This document shows positions 44,821 to 56,550 of a stretch of DNA of 64,000 nucleotides, piece by piece. This DNA is from Cryptomeria japonica (lineage: Eukaryota; Streptophyta; Pinopsida; Cupressales; Cupressaceae): contig NC_081409.1 in NCBI RefSeq assembly GCF_030272615.1, positions 473,736,573 through 473,800,572 of the forward strand, in the 5' to 3' direction. Every line of letters begins with the position of its first letter. Position 1 is the first letter of the stretch. Below the pieces are notes generated by a model that worked only from the letters and a program-made list of their open reading frames with translations, had not been told where the DNA came from and made no database searches. The position numbers and the translations under genes were made by a program.

Positions 44821-47184
44821 TTAATGGTTCCAACACTTTATTTTAGGCACATTTGACATTAGCCAAGGTGGTAAAGTTGTATCATCATCCTCACCTGCTA
44901 CCGTCTCCTGAGAAGGATTGATAGAATCTTGAACAATGGTGGTTACAAGAGGAGAGGTCATGGTGACAACATGAGGAGGATTCTCAAGGGATGATTCATT
45001 GGATCTAGGGACTACATTCATAAATTTGTCGAAATCATCCATCATGGTTGCAGACACTTCAGTCAATGAGGGAAAAGTGGAGAATACATTCTCAATATTG
45101 TCATGAGGTGTGTCTAAAGCAGACTTACTATCACTAGTGGAAGATACATGAATAACACTTGAAGGGGAAATGCATGTGACCACTGGAGGCTCGAGCTTAG
45201 AAGTAGAAACATGAACTTGTAACATACATGAAGGAGAAGATACTTGAAGTAAGGATTCATTTGCTCATGGTATTTCTTCTTCATCAAAATTTGTTTTGAT
45301 CTTGATAACCTCCTTGATAAAAAAACAACTCTTCATTAGGATGTTCAGCCTCCTCTTGTTCATTTGGTACTTTTAACTTTGATATCTCCTGAACATTAGA
45401 ACTTGAGGGTTCTCCTTGAGCTTTTCCTTTCTTAGACCCAAGTGTGAACTTCAACTTAGGAGCCTTTGCTGGAGTGGCAAGGTCCTGCTTGTTCTTAGTT
45501 ATAATATATGATCTTCATCCCATTGGGCTAGTAATGTCATCATTGCAACCAAAAGAAAAAGGTTTCATGGGAACACCATGCAAAGATAAGCAAATATTAG
45601 TATTTGTAAGAATACTTTGAAATCATTCCCTAATGGAGGTACATTCCTTTTGCAACCATTGAATGAGAGGAAAAGGAGTAGAATTTTTTTATTCTTCCCA
45701 TACATAGGATCCAAGATATCACTTTCTTCCTCCAGATCATCGGGAACATCGACAAGGCCAAAGTTTTCAATCTGTTCAACGGTCAGCCGACAATAGTCAA
45801 GTTTCCTTATATCATGCTCAGACCTAGAATCAACGCAAACATCTTCAATTCGATGCACGTGTACATATGCCTTCTTCATCTTATTTCTCATTCTTTTATA
45901 ATCAAAGTCCTTCTTGGATTTGAAGAGCCTCGTGGTAACCCTTCTCATTTCCTCCTCCATTGCTCTGACTTTGAAAATGGAAGTAATGAAGTATCTACCA
46001 ATAGAAAGAGAAAATTTTAAACCTATCTTATGAGAACCTGATTGAGCCTCGTGTACAACATTCATCTGACGAGCTAGTTCCATCAATACAATTTTATGAG
46101 AAGGATACCTAGGGAGCATGAAAGGCTCACCAATGGAACAACCAACCCTAAGATATGTGAAAGTCAAAAATTGGAGGAACATGCATCCATATTGGTCAAC
46201 CACTTCCCAAACATGATCAGACACCCTTTTATTGTATAAATTCTTGTTCAACATAACCATATAATAACCAAAGAATGCATCATTTACTCTTTGAAAATGA
46301 CTATGACTATCCTGAAGAACCAACTGGGAATAATATTTAGGTACCTCAATCTGTCTCCTATCTCCAGTTGTAGAAAATCTAGGAAAATGTCTCATTGAAG
46401 CTGCAACGTACACCAAGTATGAAGTCATATAGAACTTGAGTGTGCTAGGTACCTTGGCGAGTTGTTCACAAATGGCATCACTGATTTGTTTTCCCCAAAA
46501 TATCTTCTCTTTGTTTTGTCTAATCACGTGAATTTATCGATACATCCATTTATAGAAGGTATTAGAGGTAGGTAGACCTTTCACTCTGCTCAAAGGAGTT
46601 ATCAAATTATTGACTTCTTTAATGAAGTCGCATCTAGGAAGAGTTTCTGGCCATCTTGCAATGGTAGGTCTTGGGGTCTTCAGCTAGTTATCATTTATAT
46701 TCTTTCTGCATTTGTCATAATTTCTCTCAAAATAAGCTATGGTTGATTACATTGTAATGTCAGTATCTCTCAATACTAGGACACTTGAAAATTGAGTCAA
46801 AGAATTCTTCATCTAGCCCGATAAATTTATTTCAAGCTTCATCCTTTACACTTCTACTAACAGGGTCAAAGTGATTTGCAAATGTCACTATGAACTCGGG
46901 GTCTTGAGCTAACATTGGAAAAGTGGCCACCAAATGAATTACACCGTTGATAACAACTTCCATGTCACGATATGAGGGTGGTTTCTCAATCCTCTTAATA
47001 AACTCACAAGAAATTCAGCTAGGTCAACATGATCTATCTCTATATCTCTTAAGTGATCAATATTTGAAATGATTTGAGAAGGAGGAAAAACTGGATGAGG
47101 GTCTTGCTTCTTGAATTTCATCCCTCTCTTGTTTGGAGAAGCTTTTGTCATTGATACAATAATAACATTGAGATAAAAAGACAT
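44821..47184 (-). pseudogene. Decayed ORF of an unrecognised family (family X, copy 2)
   Basis: Right to left: 47184-46939 (MSFYLNVIIVSMTKASPNKR), a broken middle 46938-46528, an open 46527-45565 (320 codons) and 45225-44821. Together they give about 780 residues. The central open part has KVPSTLKFYMTSYLVYVAAS, FQRVNDAFFGYYMVMLNKNL and RVGCSIGEPFMLPRYPSHKI. The motif RV-x-C, PF-x-LPR, then an E-x2-R aligns with copy 1 (RVYCFEDTPFILPR). The upstream F-x-R-N-x-A, Y-x-V, K-x3-N pattern does too, so the two look like distant relatives. The C-terminal tail is acidic and Ser/Thr-rich. No known domain is recognised; no RT or gag signature is visible. Confidence 0.6.
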
Positions 47185-47404
47185 TTGTCAGCATTATATT
47201 GATACATTTCATTAATCATTTTGTTCATATGACCTGAATAAAATTTAAAAATAATTCAATTCAGCCATTAGGGTTTCCAAAACCCTCTTTAAAATATTTG
47301 AAATCACAAAGATAAATCAATCATAAAAACTTAACCTTCATGTGTGATAAGTAAAATTTCAAGTTTATAATCTAAGAAATCTACTTATTTAAAAGTGTGG
47401 ATGA

Positions 47405-48091
47405 AGGTGTAATTCGGGTCCATAAACCCGGATTACATGTTGGAAAATAAATATAAGTGTAATTTGGGTTTGTAATAGGTGTTGGGCAGGGTTACAAACC
47501 CGCCATGCACCATATTTGGGAATTTAAATAATGCAATATAGGTGAGGGTCGGGTTTACAAACCCATCAAATATCTAAAGACAAAGGAAGAACAAATGGTG
47601 GTTGGTGGGGTTACAAACTTGCCAAACACCATTTTTGGTGTATGGCGAGTTTGTAAACTTTCCATCCACCAAGCTCGACTCACAAGGAATAAATGGTGGT
47701 GGTTGGGGTCGTCGACCCACCACACACAACCATGTGGTGTGGGGCGGGCCTACGGCCCCACCCAACACTGAGATGGTAGTTAAGTGAACAGTTTTTAAAA
47801 TTGGTGGTGGTTGGGGTCGTCGACCTGCCACACACCACCATGTGGTGTGGGGCGGGCCTACAACCCCGCCCAACATTGGAATGGTATCGCAAGTAAAAAT
47901 AAATGATGGTGGTGGTAATCAAAGTCTCTAACCCGCCACACACCAATGTGTGGTGTGTGATAGGCCAGAGGCTCCGCCCAACACCATAATGTGCAGAATA
48001 ATAACATGCAAGGAAGCAAGTTTATGGTGCGAGACGCAAGTCACAGATTCACCGCACACCACTGTGTGGTGTGTGGTAGGCCTGCGACCTC
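47405..48091. repeat. Palindromic minisatellite: CGGGTTTGTAAACCCG and GGGTCGTCGACCC units
   Basis: Repeated inverted-repeat cores are found at 47409-47436 (arms GTAATTCGGGT and ACCCGGATTAC), at 47530-47560, at 47706-47718 and again 108 bases further on. The flanking words TGGTGTGTGG and CCACACACCA pair with each other. The units diverge but keep their self-complementarity. The array lies upstream of family X copy 2 on the - strand and is cut by a probable solo LTR. Confidence 0.75.
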
Positions 48092-49576
48092 TGTTGGCAT
48101 AACTGATGGAGGTGATGATGAGATGAGAAGATGACCGATAAAGTTGATATGATCAGGTATATGATGTCAAAGGGAGATTGTTGGCTTGATGATGATGATG
48201 ATATAATTATAATAGGATTTTTGATGAATTTATTTGTGTTGTCATTGATGGCAACCATGTTTGTTTAGTCATCTAGGTCATCTAGATCAACTGGTATAGC
48301 CTAATCGGTAGTGGAATCATTTAGACAACAAAACTGCTAAGTTGTTGTCAACTGGTAAACAGGTCCAGTGTGATGATCAAGAGACTAGTACAAACGATTG
48401 GAGAAGATTCAGGTGTTGCGAATTAGAATATATGTTCATAACATTGGCATGAGTCTGTGATTGAAATCGCATCAAGTTTGATGAATTGAAAAGCACATTT
48501 ATAATTGACTGCTATGAACTCTGTGAAGAAGAATGATTACCGGTATCAGATCTTTAACTAGTAATGAGTTTAAGGTTTTGCTGTGGATCTTATCATGATC
48601 ATAACTTAGTGATGACATATCATAATCCATGTGTAATGATAAGAAGGTATTTGAGCACGTACAAGGATCAAATTTCTTGGGAAATAGCAAAGAGCTTAGA
48701 AGAATGAAACGAGAGTTTGATTGCTTATCAAATCGATGTGAGGTGATCATTCAATGACGGAAATCATCTAGAAATTTATTGTAATGATCTGTAATGTATT
48801 TTGGTGGAGTGTTTTGCTGCGCTAAATGTAAATTCATTATAACGTGTTGATGTAATTAGGGTTTGTAGCCGCCCTAACTGAAAAGTGTATTTAGGGCTAG
48901 TTGGAGAAGAGATTTTATGTCGGTGGTTTGAGAAGAAGGTATTGTCGAACTAGTTTGAAGTGTTTGCATGTGTGTAGCAGAGTTGTGCTAAAAAGGATTT
49001 GTATTAGCAAGCAAGGAAGTGTTGTAATCAGATCATTTGCCCTGTTGTTCCCTAATAGTTACAATAGTTTGAAATCCCTCAACCAGGTAGATCCTAACAG
49101 GTCTTATATTGTAAATCCCTTAACTGGGTAGATCCTAACAGGTCTTATATTGCAAATCCCTTCACCGGGTGGCTCATTAACTTGAGTTTGAAGTGCTCTA
49201 ACAAGGTTACTCTTAACAGGGTAGAGCTCCGAACAGAGCTAAGGCAAAATCCCTTGATCGAGTGACTCCTAACAAGGTCTACTCTTAATCGGTCATATTG
49301 TAAGCTCTTAACCAGGCTAGGCCTTTAACCGAGCGCATTCCAAAAGAGTGTAAAAACATATTGTGGGTGCTAATTCCCACCGTGGTTTTTCCCAGTTGGG
49401 TTTCCACATAAAAAATCATTGTGTTATGGTCTGCACGCTTTTTTGGATGTTTGCTTATGTGGTTATATTTCTTGCATGCTTATTAATTTTCAAGTCGGTG
49501 AAAGTTGTTATCAGATTTATTAAGTTTTTGCGTGCACTGATTCAGCCCCCCCTCTCAGTGCCTTATAAGTTTATCA
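48092..49576 (+). mobile_element. Probable solo LTR (Copia type) inserted in the palindromic array
   Basis: It begins TGTTGGCATAAC and ends at TTTATCA, 1485 bp, with array sequence on both sides. Internal features are usual for some plant Copia LTRs. They include AATCCCTTAACTGGGTAGATC-like units repeated from 49068 to 49170 and GTGCTAATTCCCACCGTGG. A CAGCCCCCCCTCTCAGTG block lies close to the right end. No clear 5-bp target duplication is seen (ACCTC on the left, GCCTT or GCCTC on the right), so the ends are approximate. Confidence 0.6.
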
Positions 49577-49935
49577 GCCTTCGCCTCGCACCACTGCATG
49601 GACAACGATAGATAAAATACTATAAATTCGAAAATAAAAAGGGTTTTCAAAACCCTAAGAATCGAGAAAAACAACATACCCAAATTTGATGAAAAATCCT
49701 CTCCCAACTTCGAACAAGATAAAATGAATGAAGATTAGAGGAAAAAGGGAGTTTTAAAGAACTAAGTAGAAGACTCCTATTAGAATTACTCAAACAAGTA
49801 ATTAAATAACTGAAGTGCAAATCGGGTTTGTAAACCCGATTTTGCACTTGGATGGACAAAACATGAAAAAGAAGTGTAAATTGGGTTTGTAAACCCGATT
49901 TACACCAAAGGAACACACTTGGTGTAAATGGGAAA
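49577..49935. repeat. Continuation of the palindromic array, with two near-perfect hairpins
   Basis: AAGTGCAAATCGGGTTT (49813-49829) pairs with its complement at 49832-49849. GTGTAAATTGGGTTT (49874-49888) pairs with AAACCCGATTTACAC (49891-49905) with one mismatch. The core GGGTTTGTAAACCC is identical in both and related to the units at 47.4-47.6 kb. Confidence 0.8.
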
Positions 49936-50019
49936 AATAGGGGAAAAGACATGCTAATGACAATAATGATGTATCGAAAATCATGTAATTAGCATAAAAA
50001 ACACGAATAAGCATAAAAA

Positions 50020-50499
50020 TTGTGCGGGACCCTCAGATTTTTGAAAAACAAAAAATTGAGGATAACAAATTCAATACTATTGGATCTTAAGGTGAATTGC
50101 TCAACACTAAATGTTAACGTTTTGAATTATGAAGAAATAAATCCTAATATTGAAATTGTCGATAAAGAGTTCAAAAGACAAGTTATAAAAGAAATGATTG
50201 ATAAGAATTCTATTGATGAAGATACAATGAAAAGATTCTATAGTTTATTTGATCACCTTGAAACATACAAGAAAGAAATAAGCAATTTCAAAAAGAAAGA
50301 TGAAGATGCAAATGAAATGGCCACCTCATGGAAATCTTGCTTCAACAATACCATCATACCAAATGGGAAAGTTGTTACACCAATGATTACCAAATATAAT
50401 AGTTACAAAGCAAGGATAAAATCTTCTCAAATTAAATCTCAAGATGAAATGGCCAAACTTGAGATAAGAGAGGATAAAGACATAAAAAAGTTAAATTAG
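50020..50499 (+). CDS. Unrecognised 159-codon ORF
   Basis: An open frame ending with TAA at 50497-50499 encodes a lysine- and glutamate-rich protein with probable helices (IKEMIDKNSIDEDTMKRFYS, LETYKKEISNFKKKDED, then PMITKYNSYKARIKSSQIKS). It has no signal peptide or membrane segment. I do not recognise the family. The first ATG available in this frame is not necessarily the true start: the frame begins within low-complexity sequence next to the array. It could be a fragment of a retrotransposon gag or linker, an exon, or a chance ORF in AT-rich DNA. Confidence 0.25.
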   Translation: MCGTLRFLKNKKLRITNSILLDLKVNCSTLNVNVLNYEEINPNIEIVDKEFKRQVIKEMIDKNSIDEDTMKRFYSLFDHLETYKKEISNFKKKDEDANEMATSWKSCFNNTIIPNGKVVTPMITKYNSYKARIKSSQIKSQDEMAKLEIREDKDIKKLN

Positions 50500-51119
50500 A
50501 TTTTATATTATATTTCAATTGTTCTGGCAATATCAAACTAACTTTATTGTCATTTCTTTGATAAAAATTATTTTCCTTTTTCTTTTCTAGAAATAGTTAC
50601 CAAACGAAGACAATTTCATTTTATTTATTATAAATAGATCGGGGTACTAAGAAAGGATCTTCTGGCAATGCAAGTTTACAACTAATAGAGATAAATAAAT
50701 GGTTTTATAATTTTGGGTTTTGAAACTAGTTTTATACATTCTACAATGTACATGAGACTTTGAGTTTTAAAAGAAATATACAAAAGCTGGTGAACTTTGG
50801 GTCATTGTGTTTTTGAAGATCATGCTTGCTTCTTATGTTGAAATCTATGGTTATTTCATTTGTAATTGTTGTTGGTATAGAACATTGATAATCCACATAT
50901 AATTTTGTTATATTATTCTGATGGTTCTTTTTGCAAATGGGTTGTGGAATACAATTTGCAAGTTTCTTAATTCAAATCTAGTATAGTTTAATATGTTGTG
51001 TTGGGACTTTGTGCTCAATTTTTAATCATTTATTTCTAAAAAATATATCTTTCTTGCTTTTAGGTTAATGTAAATAAAATCTACATCTTTCGCGGGTTTA
51101 TGCTCAAGGCATTGATAGA
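50500..51119. other. AT-rich stretch, nothing recognised
   Basis: No ORF with recognisable motifs, repeat boundary or RNA gene was seen. Confidence 0.5.
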
Positions 51120-51965
51120 AAAATGGCAAAATTAATCTAAAGGAGATCTAGAGTCATGCAGAGGTGATGGAGCAATTAGAGATGAGAAAAATCAAAATCC
51201 ATTTTTCGGTATTTTTCTATGTTTTAGTAATTTGCATTTTTAGAGGCCTTTGGAGCAAAATCTGGGGTCGAGACTATTATCAGTCCTTTAACTCAATAAT
51301 CAAAGGCATGGTGTTACAGGGCTAAAATTAGATATTTTGAAGACCTTTCCAATGGTGTAAGCAATTTTGAATTTTGAGCACCAAGTGGGGAGTTATGACC
51401 CTGACAAGTTGGGATCACCACATGTCAAAACAATGTGGTTTCTAGTTAAATCGTAGCCCCCTATTCTCAGAAAGACACCCAAGCATGTCACATGTTAGCA
51501 TCGCACGACTTTCAAAAGCTAAAGAAAATAAGGCTCCAAAATTTTCACCAACATGCTATGTGTTGATAACACGAAATCCCAAGCATATTTTAAGCCCAGA
51601 GATAGAATAAAAATATGCCATTGGCTATTATAAAAGTGGAAAGGCATCAATAGACATCATGTGATAAAACAAAAGGGCATATATGCAAACCAAATTAAAA
51701 AGCCACGCCAAGGCAATTGCAACGAAAAAGAAGTGGAATGAATAGCTAGCAACACCGATGTGCTTAAAGGAACATAAATGATTAAGATCACAACAATTGC
51801 AATAACCTCCACGAGGATGGTGGACATGCGATGAGTATGAAGCCTGTTTAGTTGCAATCACTATTTCAAAATCAAATAGATTTTCTCTATATAAGCTGGC
51901 CTATGCATTGTAATAGGGCCCCCCAATTGTTCACGATTTTTGCCACAAGAGGATATTTAGAATAT
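51120..51965 (+). repeat. Probable LTR remnant
   Basis: The segment contains wording common in plant LTRs: GAAGACCTTTCCAATGGTG and GTGGGGAGTTATGACCCTG near 51340-51400. A TATA-box-like TATATAAG at 51888-51895 is followed by a GC-richer stretch. No partner, terminal TG/CA pair or target duplication was found, so it may be a degraded solo LTR or a fragment. Confidence 0.4.
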
Positions 51966-54180
51966 CAGTAGCATTGATCTCATTGTGAAACCTTAACATT
52001 TTATGTCCAGATAATTAAACAGAAATAAGATGTAGTGGATTGTGCCAAGTTTGCCTTTCTGTGTATCTTGTCTCTTCTTAATGCTTAGCTTTTAATTCTC
52101 TATGTCATTTGCAAGCTGAACATAGTTACTAATGATCACGAGTCCTAAATTTTCTAATTTTCAATGTCATTTAATAGGGATTTAGATCATGTTAGATACT
52201 TTTCTATTTCCTGAAATAAATTATGACAAGGAATCAGATTATGCCACTTGATGGAAATTTGTGGATGTTAACTGTTAAAGTGAAATAACTAAGACATTCA
52301 GGTTTCAACAAACCTTGATGGGTGCTTCTCATGGGAATATTTGAATGTCATGCTTTGTGCCTTTGAGCCTTATGCATTTCATTCCCTCCCCAACAATGAA
52401 GAGTTTGTGGCATTGTACGTCCATTCCAGTGAAGTTAGATGTCTTCAGGGTTAATCTCAGGGAGGGTTTTGAAGTATTGTAAAAGTTTTGGTGCATCGCC
52501 TTTGATTTGTCTTGCTTATGTTAGCCTTCTCCCCCTTTTCATCCCCTCTAAAATTATGAAGAGTTGGCTTCTATAATCCCGAAGGTTGCTTCATAGGTCG
52601 CATTCAGTCCCATGCTTGTGAACTTCTCGACTGCCTTGTTCTTAAGGTGAAAGACTTATTGGGGATCAACAGTTAAAAACATACCCATTTTAGTTAATCA
52701 TACAAGGGAGCTATCGCTTTCAAAATGCAAAGGGAGGTTGTCTATGTAGTTACAACCTATCCAACTGGTAAATTGTTGCTACCATTGGGAAAGAGTCATG
52801 AATACATATTGTGTTAGCAATGAAAATATATATTGTGTTAGCAATCCTCAAACAAAGTAATTAGAGATTAACTTTTAGAGTTAATATAATTGGCTAAAAT
52901 GCCATCATATGTCAAACACTCCGTGATGTGATGTATTTTTGTTTCTACCAGACCTAATGTGCAAAGAAAACACACTTTGTCAACCCACTCTTTCTTGGTT
53001 GTTTTCCACCTCCCCATTTCATATCTAAGATGACATGAGCTAGTTCTAGGGTAATCAACTTTCCTAACACTAATTTAGGCTAATCAAATGGAATTTGTAT
53101 GTATAAGCATAAATTAACCAAGATTATTGATTTCTTATTGTGGGCGTGATAATTAAAAATTAAATGTTAAATTAGGAAAGTAATGTGAAGAAGGATAATG
53201 GCATAAGGATAAGGATATAAGGGTGAATCTTTACCATGCCTATTGATGCATTAACATTTGAGTGTCTTGGAATGGAAATGATGTATCTTTGTCTTTACTT
53301 TGATATTCCTCATGAATGATCAACTTGGTGGGTTTAGGTCTTTTCTATGTTCATACATTTGATCTTGTTTGTAGAAATGATTTGGTCAACTATGCACTAT
53401 TGCTTCTTGAATCACCAAATCCATTATTCTTTGGTCTACTATCTAGATTTGTGATTTTGATGAATAACCTTTAGAGGATTGGTAGATCACTAAAACAAAT
53501 TCTTCAAGGTCAACCCTTTAAAAAGTTTGGCTTTATGGTATCGTGACTAGTCAAAGATAACAAGTTTTAGTTGTGTGCATGTTCTAGATTGATAATGCAC
53601 AATTATTCTTTTTGATGGTCTAATTCAAGTGTTCCAAGCATGCTTTTGTAAAAGATAAATTAGATACATTTGAATAGGATAAGGATGAAATAAATTCAAT
53701 TAAATGTATGTAAATTAAATAATATAATGGTAAACCACATAAATGTGTATTTAGTCAACTCCTAGATATAAAAGACTTGGTAAGAGTTGATCAAAATATG
53801 GATTTAAATTTCAAAGTTTTGGAGGTTAGATACATAGCTAATGATCCAATGCTTCTAAAAATGTCTTAAAACATGATAATAATAAATTTATGATAAATAG
53901 TATCCACATGTAAATAAATACATATATAGATACAATAAATACTTAATTTGAATAAATTTATTAAAAGAACAAATATATAAAAAATTAATGATCAGATGTA
54001 TTATAGTTGAGTAAGAAGAAAAAGAGCCAAAGTTATACCATTTCTTTCTCTCAAAATGAACATCAACATGGAAATGCAAATTTCACCATCATAAGGAGGT
54101 GGTATTTATTTCCTGCATAAAGAAAATGAAAGCGATGATTTTCTCTAAGAAAAGAAAACATAACCAACATAAGTTCTACT
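51966..54180. other. AT-rich intergenic DNA, nothing recognised
   Basis: Only short chance ORFs occur on either strand, and no repeat unit or domain motif was recognised. Confidence 0.5.
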
Positions 54181-55150
54181 TCGAAAGACAACACTCTTTA
54201 AAGAAGTGTCAGGTTACAAATACCTTGAAATTGACTTCAACAAAAATCTAAGTTGTGAAGGTTGCATAAAGAACAAAGCTTTGGGAGGTTGGAAAGCGTT
54301 TTATGCTTTTCAAAATAGGTGTAGAGAGGTAGAGCTATGGGATTGTAAGACTACCCAAACTCTTTTTGGGATATAAGTGCTTCTGATTGTACTCTGGTTG
54401 TGAATTGTGGGCCAACAATACCTTTGATTTATAGTGGAAGCAAATGGAGAAAATTAAAAAATGCTTGATTACAAACAAGTTCAAAATTAAAAGGCTAGTC
54501 CCTTATAATATCATATTGAGTGATGTGGGGGCTTCACCTATTAAAGCAATTGCTATGGTGAGACTCATAAGATATTTAAAAAGAATTGGGCAAGTGGAAG
54601 AGGGTAGATGGCCTAAGGCTATCTTCAATGACACAATGTGCACAAAGAAAGAAGATTTGGATGTGACGAAATAACAAATGATATAGTAAATGATATATTT
54701 ACTTGAACACGTGCCCCACAAATAGTAAAGAGATAAAGGCTTTTGTTATGGATAAGTTCCACAAACGTACTTGGGATAAAGGGCTAGGGAGAAAGAAAAA
54801 ACAGTATATTGAAGAGTTTAATCCCACTTGTAACCATCATCAAAAAGCGTACATTGGACATCCAAAATTCTTATTGTTCAGTTAAGAACTAACTCTCATC
54901 AACTCTATTGTGAAACCGAAAGTTGGAAATGACCAAAATAAAGCTTGGGAAGAAAGCCCATTTTTTGCACTTATGATAAACTAAAAACATAAAAACACTT
55001 CATTTTAAAGTGTGTCACTTTCAAATAGGGACAATTATGTAAATACCTTGACAACTAGCTTTTGAGATAATTTATTTGGTTAACGGATTATGGAGAAATT
55101 TAGGACGCTCATCATCACGTTGTATATATTAGTCAATTTGTGAGACGGTG
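54181..55150 (+). pseudogene. 3' part of a decayed non-LTR (LINE) reverse transcriptase ORF
   Basis: The + strand can be read in pieces as the end of a LINE RT and its C-terminal region. FKEVSGYKYLEIDF is the end of the RT palm (usually KYLGI). It is followed by KALGGWKAFYAFQNRC, then KIKRLVPYNIILSDVGASPI, AMVRLIRYLKRIGQVEEGRW (54500-54610), FVMDKFHKRTWDKGLG (54735-54790) and a cysteine-poor tail. Stops and frameshifts are frequent. The upstream RT core and endonuclease are absent, consistent with 5' truncation. No poly-A tail or target duplication was fixed. Confidence 0.65.
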
Positions 55151-55289
55151 TATCCCATAGACTATTTTAAGCGTGGTTAAAATTATTTTTTCTTTAATAG
55201 GCCTCTAATTGCCACCACGTTTTGTTAAGTCTCATATCCTAATCACTAAAATTCCAAAGGTGAACCGAGGATGAGTCTTGTGTAATTCA
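55151..55289. other. Short spacer between the LINE remnant and the host gene leader
   Basis: Nothing recognised. Confidence 0.4.
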
Positions 55290-56550
55290 CGCTTAAATTC
55301 TCTTTTTTTTTAATTGCACTGTAAATTGTCTCGAAATACAGCGAAAAAATATTTGAAAACCAGCGGGGACGGAGGAGGCGAACCTACATTTTCCTTCAGA
55401 GGGGATAGAGAGAAAAAACTTGTGAGCTTAATTCCTCGAGTGCTCATGTTAGTGCTCATTTTCTTGATCCTCCGATACATATACATGTGGAACAAGGTAA
55501 CTTCTCAACTCAATGCCCATTTATGTTATCTTAATTTCACATAGAAGCCCAACTGTTGGGATTATGGTGGATCATAATGTGTTTAGGCTGAGATGCTTAA
55601 GCTTTTACGACCACCTTAATTTGTAGGCTCACAACAACTCTTGAGGGCGGCTGTGTGGTTTTGCGTGGTTCTCTGTTGTAGACAAACTCAATCCGATCTC
55701 TTTACTTTCTGATTCCATTCTGTTGGTTTTGGACATTTTAAGGGTACTTCAGATCGTAGTCTACAAGGTTTTTCACTTATTTAACTATATTTTCCAGTTC
55801 CATGTGTTTTAGTAAATCGTGTGTAGTGGGTTAATTGGAGCCGTTATCAATGGGTGTTTATGATTCATTTTTTGAGTTGCTCCGAGATTCATTGTGCTTC
55901 ATCTGCAGTTATTGTATCATTTGAAGGGCAGTAGGTTTCTCAATTGCGAGTATTTATTTCCTTTTTCAATCATTTTTGGGATGCTAATTAGCTTTTAAGT
56001 ACTGGGTTATCTGAATTTGCTGGTTTTCGGGGTTCTTTGAGCACTTGTTCTTCTCCTTCTTCTCTCCTTTGTAAAATAAATCAGATATTAACTTTTGAAT
56101 CGATATCACTTGTAGACATTGAGGCCGCCTGACAAATTCCTTAATATTTATAATTCAGTGTCAACCCTAATCAACGGGTCTTGGGATCTTTCCATGTTTT
56201 TTCCTATTCTTCCTCTTCTTCGTTTTTCACTTCATCTGGCCGTCTTTAACATTTATCCTTTGGGCCGAGATTGGACCTTTCTTGACTGCATAGGTAATGT
56301 ATGCTATGATTCTAGGCAGTTCAGTGTCAAGCTTCAATATACCCACGGTTTGTTTACCGTGCAGACTTTTAGGTCTGGCTTTTTGTTTTAGTTTTGTTGG
56401 CCTCAACTTCTAGCAAATTAGGCTACGACTGTTCTGTTACGCTTCTAAGTGTTGCGTGATTTTAATGTGTAGGCATTTTGAAGAATTCTCTTGCGCATCA
56501 CAGATTTGTGGCATTAATTTCTGAGCGTTCTAATCTCCAGAGAATATAAG
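55290..56550 (+). promoter_or_regulatory. Probable promoter and 5' leader of the PHD-homeodomain gene, with a leader intron
   Basis: GC content rises near 55355-55390. AACAAG followed by GTAACT (55491-55500) is a plausible splice donor and TTTAATGTGTAG (to 56472) a plausible acceptor. The leader could therefore be a non-coding exon, a T-rich intron of about 1 kb and a short second exon part up to the ATG at 56551. A stop codon in the coding frame at 56515-56517 shows that translation does not start further upstream. Transcription start and splice sites are inferred from sequence only. Confidence 0.4.

Noticed and set aside
44821-47184. Family X copy 2 as a retrotransposon gag or transposase
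   Set aside because: No zinc knuckle, gag core or catalytic motif could be identified; left as unrecognised.
48092-49576. Full-length retrotransposon between array parts
   Set aside because: Only LTR-like sequence is present, with no internal coding region; treated as a solo LTR.
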